Positions 33,701 through 41,934 of a DNA stretch of 64,000 bases are shown here, in pieces. Position 1 is the first letter of the stretch. Each line of letters begins with the position of its first letter. Source of the stretch: CAXRDE01 sp964229355. GTDB taxonomy: Bacteria > Cyanobacteriota > Sericytochromatia > UBA7694. The translations under genes were made by a program, and so were the position numbers. The notes beneath the pieces were generated by a model, which worked only from the letters and a program-made list of their open reading frames with translations, ran no database searches and had not been told where the DNA came from. The stretch is from positions 496,001-560,000 of the forward strand of contig CAXRDE010000025.1 of the NCBI GenBank assembly GCA_964229355.1, in the 5' to 3' direction.

Positions 33701-34546
33701 ATGCTTACCTCACTGTTTGAAAAAGGTGCCCAGCGTCTCTTAGAATGGGCCAGCAAAGTGGACGATCGCAAAGTCAAAAAAAATGTCAAAGCCCTGCGCA
33801 AAGCAAACCCGGACGCAGGCCCCGACGAACTCATTCAAGCCCTGATCAAAGCCAAAGCCCAACGCACCGCCACCGTGGGCGTGGTCACCTCTGTGGCCGG
33901 TGCCATTCCCCTGATTGGCACCGCAGTCTCTTTAACAGCGGGCATGGCTGCGGATTTAAGCGCCACCATTACCTCCCAGGCCGAGCTGGTGCTCGAAATC
34001 GCCGAAGTTCTGGAGATTGAACTCAATAAAAAAGAAAAGCGCGAGGCCGTTTTTGTGGTGATGGGTCTTGGTGCAGGCATGCAACAAATGGGGACCCGCG
34101 TCAGCAAAGACGTGCTCAGCAAACTGGGGCAGCGCTACGCCAAACGCTGGGTGGGCAAGGTTATTCCCTTTGCGGGCATTTTGGCCGCGGGCGGTATCAA
34201 CTACATTTCCACCTATTTGATCGGCAAACGGGCCAGGGTCTACTTTACCCAGGGTGAAGACAGCATGGGCAATTGGCAACAGAGCTTGCAGCACATTACT
34301 GAGTTTGACAAAGATCAGCTGGCCCAGTGGATGCAGCAAAACAAAGAGAGCGTGAATACCCAACTCGTCAATTTAGGCAAAAACCTCCAGGCCTGGGCCG
34401 AAGAAACCGGCGAAAAATTATGGCCCGCCAAAGGGGAGCACACCACTAAAAACCCGGGGGCTACCCAGGCTGACACCGTCATCGCTGTGGAAGCCGTGGA
34501 AGATGAATCTTTTAATGTTGAAACATCTCAAAAAGAAGAGGTATAA
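33701..34546 (+). CDS. EcsC-like protein
   Basis: The 281-residue protein has a charged helical N-terminus, a Gly-rich hydrophobic hairpin (TATVGVVTSVAGAIPLIGTA at about 56-75 onward), an AEVLEIEL helix and a second Gly-rich segment (VIPFAGILAAGG). This is the EcsC-family pattern, first named from the Bacillus ecs operon; the role is undefined, perhaps membrane association. AAGGAG (33687-33692) precedes the ATG. It shares the Gly/Ala-rich hairpin style with the repeat protein at 817 but no direct alignment was seen. Followed by pirin after 23 bp. Confidence 0.72.
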   Translation: MLTSLFEKGAQRLLEWASKVDDRKVKKNVKALRKANPDAGPDELIQALIKAKAQRTATVGVVTSVAGAIPLIGTAVSLTAGMAADLSATITSQAELVLEIAEVLEIELNKKEKREAVFVVMGLGAGMQQMGTRVSKDVLSKLGQRYAKRWVGKVIPFAGILAAGGINYISTYLIGKRARVYFTQGEDSMGNWQQSLQHITEFDKDQLAQWMQQNKESVNTQLVNLGKNLQAWAEETGEKLWPAKGEHTTKNPGATQADTVIAVEAVEDESFNVETSQKEEV

Positions 34547-34569
34547 TCAGAAGAAAAAGGACGTTTTCC

Positions 34570-35616
34570 ATGACCACTTCTTCTGTAAGTACGCCGATCC
34601 TCGAACGTTTTGCGCTGGGCCAGCAGCCCTGGCCCACCCCGGACCCCTTTTTGTTTTGTGTTTACCACCGGGATCTGTACCCTGCCGGTAACGCGAACCT
34701 GGGGCCCCAGGCCAATCTCGCCGGGCGACAGCTGGGTCAGGATTTTACTCTGAAAGACGGCTGGCGCATGTATCACGGCCAACAGGTGCCCGGTTTTCCG
34801 GGGCACCCCCACTGCGGCTTTGAAACCCTGACGGTGGTGACCGAGGGCTGGGTAGACCATGCGGATTCGCTGCAGGCCGCCGGTCGCTACGGCGCGGGCG
34901 ATGTGCAGTGGATGACCGCAGGCGGAGGCATTCAGCATGCGGAAATGTTTCCGCTGGTGAACCCTGATCAGCCCAACCCTTTGGAGTTGTTTCAGATTTG
35001 GTTAAATTTACCCCGTCGCAGCAAACAGGCTGAGCCCTGCTACAAAATGCTGTGGCGCGAAGCCATTCCAAAGATCACCTTACAAGACAGCCAGGAGCCG
35101 AAGTCCGCAGGGCAGTTGATGCTAATTGCCGGAGCACTCCCGGCAACCATCAGCAAAGAGCAACCCCTCGCCCCGCCGCCTGACTCCTGGGCCAGTGATC
35201 CCCAAAACGACGTGGCGGTATGGCTTATTGATCTTGAGCCCAATGCCCAGTGGACCCTGCCAGCGGCCCAGGCCGACAGCCACCGTTGCCTGTACTTTTT
35301 TGCGGGTGACACGCTCCAACTGGGTGACGAACGTCTCACGCCTGCTGAGGGAGTGGCCCTGGATGCCAGCCAGGCCATTGCTTTACACAATGGCGCACAA
35401 ACGGGACGCCTGTTGCTCTTACAGGGCAAGCCCATTCAAGAGCCGGTGGTGCAGTACGGTCCCTTTGTGGGCAACACCAAAGCAGATATTGTCAAGGCCC
35501 ATGAACAGTACATGAAGGATCAATTTGGAGGCTGGCCCTGGCCCAACCATGAGCCCGTCCACGCCCAGGAAGGCCGATTTGCACGCTACCCAGACGGGAA
35601 GGAAGAACGTCCATGA
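34570..35616 (+). CDS. Pirin family protein
   Basis: The 348-residue bicupin has the pirin metal site GHPHCGFETLTVVTEGWVDH (His residues and Glu), and MTAGGGIQHAE further on, followed by a Pirin_C-like second cupin. Some bacterial pirins are quercetin 2,3-dioxygenases; others regulate metabolism. AAAGGA precedes the ATG. The stop overlaps the start of the ywbE gene by ATGA. Confidence 0.9.
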   Translation: MTTSSVSTPILERFALGQQPWPTPDPFLFCVYHRDLYPAGNANLGPQANLAGRQLGQDFTLKDGWRMYHGQQVPGFPGHPHCGFETLTVVTEGWVDHADSLQAAGRYGAGDVQWMTAGGGIQHAEMFPLVNPDQPNPLELFQIWLNLPRRSKQAEPCYKMLWREAIPKITLQDSQEPKSAGQLMLIAGALPATISKEQPLAPPPDSWASDPQNDVAVWLIDLEPNAQWTLPAAQADSHRCLYFFAGDTLQLGDERLTPAEGVALDASQAIALHNGAQTGRLLLLQGKPIQEPVVQYGPFVGNTKADIVKAHEQYMKDQFGGWPWPNHEPVHAQEGRFARYPDGKEERP

Positions 35617-35819
35617 GTCTCAAAGATGGCCGTCAGCGGGCCCACATTCAACCCGGCAAAAGCGTGGAGATTGTCTTAAAACAAGATCAACGCACGGGAA
35701 AACTAACCTCGGGCGTGGTGCAGAATATTCTCACCAAATCGGCCCAACACCCCCACGGCATTAAAGTGCGCCTGACCAGTGGTGCGGTGGGACGGGTCAA
35801 AACCATAGCGGCAGATTAA
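35613..35819 (+). CDS. YwbE family protein
   Basis: The 68-residue protein matches the small YwbE (DUF2196) family: RAHIQPGKSVEIVLKQDQ, GKLTSGVVQNILT and PHGIKVRLTSGAVGRVK. It is a compact beta-barrel of unknown function, widespread in bacteria and some archaea. It is coupled to pirin by an ATGA overlap, and ends 8 bp before the convergent histidine kinase gene. Confidence 0.85.
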   Translation: MSLKDGRQRAHIQPGKSVEIVLKQDQRTGKLTSGVVQNILTKSAQHPHGIKVRLTSGAVGRVKTIAAD

Positions 35820-35827
35820 GCGACGGA

Positions 35828-37477
35828 TTAAGCAGCGGGTGGGCTCGGCTCGCCCTGTTCATCGCCCGAAAGGGTAAAGGTGCTGCCCTGACCACTCTCG
35901 CTGTGCGTCAGCGTTAATTTAAGCCCCATCTCTGCTGCCAAACTTTGCGAAATACTCAACCCCAGCCCCGTGCCCTGCGAGGGCTGGGTGCCCTGGTTAT
36001 GGGCCTGTTGAAAAGGTTCAAAAATAAGGGACTGCTCCTCATCGGCAATTCCAACCCCTGTATCGCTCACGTTGATCGCCAAAACCCCCTCTGTAAAACG
36101 CTCTAACGCAAGGGTTACCGTTCCACCTGAGGGGGTAAACTTAATGGCGTTCGAGACCAGGTTCACTAAAATTTGCCGCAGTTTGTCGGGGTCCACCAAC
36201 CACATCGCCCCCTGAGCGTGATCTTCTGTTTCTAAAATCACGCCTTTTTGATCCGCCAAAACCTGCAGGGTCTGCTTGACCTCATGAACAATCTGAGCGG
36301 GAGATAAGAGTTCCATGTGCAAGACCATTTGTTTGGCTTCAATGCGAGAAATATCTAAAATGTCGTTGACGAGATTGAGCAGGTTCATGCCGTTAACGCG
36401 TATGCGTTGCAACATGATTTCTTCTTGTCCCTTGAGCGCATTTTGCTTCTGCAGGTGGGTGCTAAAGCCAATAATAGCGTTTAAAGGGGTCCGCAGTTCA
36501 TGGCTCATTTTGGCCATAAACTCGGACTTGGCCTGGTTGGCTTTTAAAATTTGGCCATAGGCCCGCTCCCGCTCATAAAGCAACGACGACAGCCACAGCG
36601 ACGAAAAACACAGCGCCGCAATGTACCCCTGTAAAATAAACAGGGCCTCCTGATAATGCAGCAGGCCAAACACCCCGAGACCCATTGAGGTGCCCCACAC
36701 CGCCATGCCCGCAATAAACAGGTTACAAAGCATGGCGCCGTGCCGCCCAAAAGAGAGCGCCGCCCACACGCTCATGGCGTAAAGGGTCCAGGTTAAGGGA
36801 TAGCCCTGGGTATAAGGGTGCAAAAAGAGTTGTTCTAGCACCCAGAATAAAAGTACCACGTAAAAAATAAAATACAGAAATCGCTTGCGATCAAAGCGGG
36901 GAGGACGTGTAAAAAAAAGCAGAAGCAGGGGGGTTAATAGCCAAACCCCCAGCATATCGCCCATAAGCCACGTAAAGAGAGAGAAGCCCACTTCGTGGGC
37001 CTCCACAACCCCCGCCCCGTACAGCATCACCACGCCCGTAGATGAAGAAATCAGGCACACGATGCCGGTTAAAAAGCACAGGAGCAAAATATAGCGAAAA
37101 TCTTTGAGTTTTCGCCGAAAAAAATAGAGCACCTTCGCACCCACCACCCCCTGTACCGCAGAACCCAGGGATAGCCCCGAGGACATCAGTAGGGTGGTCA
37201 GAAGCGGCTGGCCCATGCCCTTAAAAAGAAAAAAATTTAATAAAAAAGCCCCTAAAAAAACAGAGAAGCCATATCTTACACCCCATAAATACAGACCGGC
37301 CATGGCCACACCAGCGGGTGGCCAAAACACGGAAAACTCTCCCGGATAAAAAGCAAAATAATGCCCTAAAACCCCTGATAAACAGTATATCAGTGTCAAG
37401 AGGAGGCTTTGTAAAAGAAACGATTCTGATTTTAAAAACGGGTTTAAAGACAAAGTTTTTTTATTCATGGCGTGCAA
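35828..37477 (-). CDS. MASE1-type membrane sensor histidine kinase
   Basis: The 549-residue protein has an N-terminal MASE1 sensor with about eight membrane helices up to residue 300 (signature FWPPAGVAMAGLY, 51-63). A HisKA domain with phospho-acceptor His326 in SHELRTPLNAIIGF follows, then a HATPase domain with N-box LVSNAIKFTP, G1 DTGVGIAD and G2 GTGLGLSIS. There is no receiver domain or PAS. The start may be ATG 37477 or 37468. No response regulator is adjacent, so its partner is elsewhere; the orphan CheY at 53023 is not an obvious partner. Confidence 0.9.
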   Translation of the reverse strand: MHAMNKKTLSLNPFLKSESFLLQSLLLTLIYCLSGVLGHYFAFYPGEFSVFWPPAGVAMAGLYLWGVRYGFSVFLGAFLLNFFLFKGMGQPLLTTLLMSSGLSLGSAVQGVVGAKVLYFFRRKLKDFRYILLLCFLTGIVCLISSSTGVVMLYGAGVVEAHEVGFSLFTWLMGDMLGVWLLTPLLLLFFTRPPRFDRKRFLYFIFYVVLLFWVLEQLFLHPYTQGYPLTWTLYAMSVWAALSFGRHGAMLCNLFIAGMAVWGTSMGLGVFGLLHYQEALFILQGYIAALCFSSLWLSSLLYERERAYGQILKANQAKSEFMAKMSHELRTPLNAIIGFSTHLQKQNALKGQEEIMLQRIRVNGMNLLNLVNDILDISRIEAKQMVLHMELLSPAQIVHEVKQTLQVLADQKGVILETEDHAQGAMWLVDPDKLRQILVNLVSNAIKFTPSGGTVTLALERFTEGVLAINVSDTGVGIADEEQSLIFEPFQQAHNQGTQPSQGTGLGLSISQSLAAEMGLKLTLTHSESGQGSTFTLSGDEQGEPSPPAA

Positions 37478-37564
37478 CTACAAAAGTTTAGCACCTTCTT
37501 GAATATTTTGCTGCAAATGCCACATTAAAAACACGCTATACTGATATAAAAAGGATTCTTCTGC

Positions 37565-38701
37565 ATGTTGCGCCCATTTTACCTGTCTTTATTGTCTCTC
37601 AGCTGTATTCTGAGCCCGCTCACTCCCGCGGCGGGGGCCCATCCCCTGGTGAACGAAAAAGCCGAGGTGACCCGCACCGTCAAAGCCCAACAGTTTTTTC
37701 AGCCCGTTAAACAATTGGCCGGCCAAAAAGTGCTCAGTGATCCGCAATTGCTGCGTAAGGTCGCCTATAACACCTTGAAGTATTTAGAGCAGCACCCCGA
37801 TGATCCGGCGGTAACGGCGGGCCTCTTTAGCGAACTGGGCTATGATCTCACCCAGGCCAAAGCCACCCTGCTTAAAATTGTCGACACCATTGACACCGAC
37901 ACCCGCTTAAAACGGGAGCAGCGCATTTTGAACCCCCGTTGGCTCGAAGAGAACTTTACCTTGCTGCGCTGGGCCGCCGACACCGTCGGCGCCAAAAGCC
38001 ACCAGGTCAAAATGGTGGACCAGCGTCTGCGCATTACCAAGTATGTGGTGTTTACCTCACCGGGCAGTGCCGTCAAAACAGAGCGTTTTAACACTGCCCT
38101 TTACGCCTTGCCCGCCGACGAAGCCCAGTTGAGCACCGCTGAAGCCGAAGCCAAAAAAGCGCAGCTGATTCGCTACCGTTACACCAAGCAAGACGCCGTC
38201 AACGGCAAGTTAGACGCCCTGGGAGTCACGCCACTGGTGTGGCTGCCGCGCCAGGGTTTGGAAGACGCCCTCATGCAGGGCAGCGTCATGGTGCACATGC
38301 CCGATGGCAAGCAACGCATGTTTAATGTGCACCGCAACAATGGCATTGCCTACGATCGCAGTCAAAAAAACCCCTGGCAGCAGCGGCGCTACTGGTACTT
38401 TAAAGAAGTGGCGGGCATTTTAGGGTATGGTCAAGACGACAAGGTGCTGGTAGAGCCCGGCGTCACCTTTGCTGGTGATGTCTTTAACTTGGGGCTGGGT
38501 AAAGTGGTGGCCATGCGCTATCTGCAGCAAGGTCAACCGGTCATTCGTCTGGGGGTTTTGGCGGACACGGGCGGCGCTTTTCTGCCCAATTTGTATCAAC
38601 TGGACTATTTGGCCGGACTCTTCCCGAGTCGGGCAGCCTACCAAAAAGGCGTGGCTCACCTGCCCACCTATGCTGACACCTACATCTTAATGGCCCGTTA
38701 A
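37565..38701 (+). CDS. Exported protein with MltA/3D-domain-like C-terminus
   Basis: The 378-residue protein has a signal peptide (residues 5-27, ending AAGAHP). The C-terminal region resembles the 3D double-psi barrel of lytic transglycosylase A: VMVHMPDGKQRMFNVHRNNG, then RLGVLADTGGAFLPNLYQLD, where the ADTGGAF segment parallels the VADTGGAI catalytic Asp motif of MltA. The similarity is partial and I cannot confirm activity. If right, it would cut or bind peptidoglycan. Its stop overlaps the glycosidase start (TAATG at 38701). Confidence 0.5.
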   Translation: MLRPFYLSLLSLSCILSPLTPAAGAHPLVNEKAEVTRTVKAQQFFQPVKQLAGQKVLSDPQLLRKVAYNTLKYLEQHPDDPAVTAGLFSELGYDLTQAKATLLKIVDTIDTDTRLKREQRILNPRWLEENFTLLRWAADTVGAKSHQVKMVDQRLRITKYVVFTSPGSAVKTERFNTALYALPADEAQLSTAEAEAKKAQLIRYRYTKQDAVNGKLDALGVTPLVWLPRQGLEDALMQGSVMVHMPDGKQRMFNVHRNNGIAYDRSQKNPWQQRRYWYFKEVAGILGYGQDDKVLVEPGVTFAGDVFNLGLGKVVAMRYLQQGQPVIRLGVLADTGGAFLPNLYQLDYLAGLFPSRAAYQKGVAHLPTYADTYILMAR

Positions 38702-41028
38702 TGCAGGTTGAGCTCAACGAAACCACCCTCAGTATAGCCGGAGCCCCCGGTATTTTTTACGGGGGCGAATTCCAGTACTTTCGCATTCCCGCCACACTCT
38801 GGGAAAGCTCCTTGCAAAAACTGGCCGATGCCCACCTGAACTTTATTTCCTGCTATATCCCCTGGATTTGGCACGAATACACCCCTGGTAATGTAGACTT
38901 CACCGGCAAAACCGCACCCGAACGGGACTTGCGACGGCTGTTTGGCTTGATCGAAGATCTGGGTATGCGGGTGCTCATCCGCCCGGGCCCCTATGTCTAT
39001 GGCGAATACGAGGGCTTTGGCATTCCCCACTGGTTACGGGAGCAACACCCGGAAATTTTAATGGTGTACGAAAACCAGACCGCCAGCAAAGAAGCGGCCC
39101 TCAACCACCCCACCTACCTGGATTATGTGCACAAATGGTTAGACCACGTCTTTGACTTCGTGGCGCCCTGGGTGCAGGAACGCCCCGAGGAACCGCGTCT
39201 GATTGTGGGCTGCCAGGTGGACAATGAAACCGGCCTGCCCCAGTTTGGCGGCGTGGCCACCGCCGGAGACTTTAACCCGGATACCGTCACCCGCTGGCAG
39301 CAGCATCTGCAGCAAAACTTTGGCAGCATTGCCCATCTGAATCACATCTGGGGTAGCGTCTATAGCGACTTTGAAGCCATTCCCCCACCCAGCAAAGCCC
39401 ACGGCAGCTCCATTCATTATCGGGTCTGGGCGGAGTTTATTGAAGACTATCTGGTGGCCCACCTCAGGCATTTACACCAGCGCTTTCAGGCCCGCTTTCC
39501 GCAGCTGTTTTTTTACTTCAATGACCCCTATCTCAACCAATGGCCCAACCAGAGCCCCAAAAAAGCCAAACTGGCCACCATTGGCTTTGACAACTACACC
39601 AAGTTCAGCATTGACCGCGTGGCAGTGCATGATGTGCCCTTTTCGATCTCCTTTGCCCCTGAATTTTACCGGGCCATTAACGAACCGCGACTGCTCATGG
39701 GCGTGGAAATGGGCGCGGGCTGGTTTGACCCGCGGGTGGTGGTGAGCAAAGAAGCCACCTTACAGGTGAGTATGGCAGGCCTCTTACGGGGCATGCGCGT
39801 GCTGGACTACTACCTGCTCCACGACTGCGTGGAAACCGACGGCACCCCCTGGATTTTTCAGTCGCCACTGGACAAGGACGGCGAAGCGACCCCCCGTTAT
39901 GACATCATGCAGGCGGTGGGCGCTTTTGCAAAAGACCACGGCACGCTGCTGGCCCAATCTGAGATGCTGCACCACAGCGTGGGCGTTTTAAAATATATTC
40001 CCCAGGGCTGGGAGTTTTTGCGCCACAATTACACCCTCTTTAGCGCCTTTGACGTCATGGATGCCGCCCTGGTGCATTTTACGGGACTGCCCGGCATGTA
40101 CGGTGCCCTGCTTGAAACCGGTTACAATCCGGTGGTGCATGACTTAGAGAGCATTCCCCTGGAATTGTTATGCCAGCTCAAGGTGGTGTTTTTTGCCTCT
40201 ACCCCCATGATGCACCGCGAAATGTACCAGAAATTATTGTACTACGTAGAAAATGGCGGAACGCTGGTCACCTTTGGCTTTGCACCGCAACACGACACGT
40301 ACGGGCAAACCTATGAACACAATCCGCTGTTTCCGGCCCGGCCTGCCACCAAAAACCACCACGTGCAATACGGCAACGGCAGCCTTTCGCAGATCGCTCT
40401 GGACATGCTGGATTATCAGAGTCTGCGGCGCAACCACCCCCACCGTTTGTCGCTGCACACCTTAGATATGATGCAGCCCTTTGTGGAGTTCACCAAATAC
40501 ATTGGCCGCACCGGCACCTGGCTCGAAAGTGATCGGGGAGAGCCGGTCTGGGCCAGTCGCTTTATCACCCACTGGCAGGGCAGTGGCGTACGCCCCCTGC
40601 TGAATAGTCCCCAGGGCATGGTGGCCTATAGCCGACGGGTGGGCCGGGGCAAAAGCATTTTTATAGGCACCTCACCCGGTCTGTTTTTTGAAACCCCCGC
40701 TTACTACGCCTTAGATGACGAGAAAAAACACTCCGTTACCCGCTGGCTCTCGCAGTTGCTGGGCGAGCAAGGCCTCTGGCCCCTGGTGGACCCCATTCCC
40801 CACACCGAGGCCATTCTGCGGCAAACCGAAAACGGCCTGCTGCTGGGACTGATTTATCGGGGACAACACCCCCAGAGCATTCAATTTAACGTAAACTACG
40901 CTCGGGGCTTTAACCATCTCAAGATCTTGTTTCAGAGTCATCCTGAAGATCATCTTGAAATTACCCGTTTTCAACACATACAAGGCCAGCTCAGCCCCCA
41001 TGCGGTGTGCGTGGCCCATCTGCATTAA
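38701..41028 (+). CDS. GH35/GH42-like beta-galactosidase
   Basis: The 775-residue protein starts with FYGGEFQYFRIPATLWESSL, the (beta/alpha)8 entry typical of GH35, with RPGPYVYGEYEGFGIPHWL at 94-112. The predicted acid/base is Glu176 in QVDNETG and the nucleophile Glu336 in GVEMGAGWFDPR. A ThuA/A4-like domain (about 440-620) and a C-terminal beta domain follow. There is no signal peptide, so it acts on imported oligosaccharide. The exact sugar is unknown. It is coupled to the exported protein upstream and is followed by the cvfB gene after 12 bp. Confidence 0.85.
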   Translation: MQVELNETTLSIAGAPGIFYGGEFQYFRIPATLWESSLQKLADAHLNFISCYIPWIWHEYTPGNVDFTGKTAPERDLRRLFGLIEDLGMRVLIRPGPYVYGEYEGFGIPHWLREQHPEILMVYENQTASKEAALNHPTYLDYVHKWLDHVFDFVAPWVQERPEEPRLIVGCQVDNETGLPQFGGVATAGDFNPDTVTRWQQHLQQNFGSIAHLNHIWGSVYSDFEAIPPPSKAHGSSIHYRVWAEFIEDYLVAHLRHLHQRFQARFPQLFFYFNDPYLNQWPNQSPKKAKLATIGFDNYTKFSIDRVAVHDVPFSISFAPEFYRAINEPRLLMGVEMGAGWFDPRVVVSKEATLQVSMAGLLRGMRVLDYYLLHDCVETDGTPWIFQSPLDKDGEATPRYDIMQAVGAFAKDHGTLLAQSEMLHHSVGVLKYIPQGWEFLRHNYTLFSAFDVMDAALVHFTGLPGMYGALLETGYNPVVHDLESIPLELLCQLKVVFFASTPMMHREMYQKLLYYVENGGTLVTFGFAPQHDTYGQTYEHNPLFPARPATKNHHVQYGNGSLSQIALDMLDYQSLRRNHPHRLSLHTLDMMQPFVEFTKYIGRTGTWLESDRGEPVWASRFITHWQGSGVRPLLNSPQGMVAYSRRVGRGKSIFIGTSPGLFFETPAYYALDDEKKHSVTRWLSQLLGEQGLWPLVDPIPHTEAILRQTENGLLLGLIYRGQHPQSIQFNVNYARGFNHLKILFQSHPEDHLEITRFQHIQGQLSPHAVCVAHLH

Positions 41029-41040
41029 CAAGGATTTTTT

Positions 41041-41874
41041 ATGCTTAAGGTTTTTCAATGGCACACATTGCCCGTTCAAAAAGTCACCAGTGGCAGCCTC
41101 ATTTTTCAGGCTGAAGGCGAGCGCATTCTCATGCCCCGGCGCTTTGCGCCTGCAACGGTCGAAGAACACACCCCTTTAGCGGTCTTTGTGTACCGGGACT
41201 CCACCGGCTGTCTGGCCGCCACCACCGAGGCCCCTCTGGCCAAGGCCCACGAATTTGCCTTTTTAAAAGCGGTGGCCGCCGACAAAGACGGCGTCTATTT
41301 AGAGTGGGGCCCCGGCGCTCCCCTGTTTTTAGCCCACCACCCCGAACGGCAGCCCCGCGAAGTGGGCAAACATTATTTGGTCAAGCTGCTCATCGATGAC
41401 GACGGTGAGCTCGTGGCCCGCGCCGATCAGCTCAAAACCCTCTCCGAAGACGGTCGCGATCATTTTGAGCGAGGCCAGGAAGTGCAGTTATTGATTGGCT
41501 ACCCTTCACCCCTGGGTTACAAGTGCATTATTAACCACACCCATTCCGGCATTTTGTACGACAACCAGGTCTTTGAAAACCTGAGCACGGGCGAAATCCG
41601 CACCGGCTACATTGACAAAATTCGCGAAGACGGCAAAATTGACCTGAGCCTGCGCAAGGGCGGCTACCACGAAGAGGCCATGGACAAAAATGCCCAGAAG
41701 ATTCTCAACGCCCTCTACCGCTCAGGCGGCCGACTGCCCTTTCACGACAAAAGCGAGCCCGAGGCCATTCGCGAGCAGTTTGGCATGAGCAAAAAAGTGT
41801 TTAAACAAACCATCGGACGGCTTTACAAAGCCCGTGAAATTGAGATCACCCCCCGAGGCATTCGCAAGCTTTAA
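41041..41874 (+). CDS. cvfB: S1 RNA-binding protein, CvfB family
   Basis: The 277-residue protein has the CvfB/YitL layout: beta-rich S1-type domains (residues about 1-215; GYKCIINHTHSGILYDNQVF and GYIDKIREDGKIDLSLRK) followed by a winged helix (FGMSKKVFKQTIGRLYKA, about 245-265) ending in GIRKL. In Staphylococcus CvfB binds RNA and affects virulence gene expression. AAGGA lies before the ATG. It is placed close after the glycosidase gene, probably by operon read-through. Confidence 0.88.
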   Translation: MLKVFQWHTLPVQKVTSGSLIFQAEGERILMPRRFAPATVEEHTPLAVFVYRDSTGCLAATTEAPLAKAHEFAFLKAVAADKDGVYLEWGPGAPLFLAHHPERQPREVGKHYLVKLLIDDDGELVARADQLKTLSEDGRDHFERGQEVQLLIGYPSPLGYKCIINHTHSGILYDNQVFENLSTGEIRTGYIDKIREDGKIDLSLRKGGYHEEAMDKNAQKILNALYRSGGRLPFHDKSEPEAIREQFGMSKKVFKQTIGRLYKAREIEITPRGIRKL

Positions 41875-41934
41875 AAAAACGGTAAGATAGAGATAACTCT
41901 TTGACGATGAGTCACTTTAAAGATGAGGCCTGAC

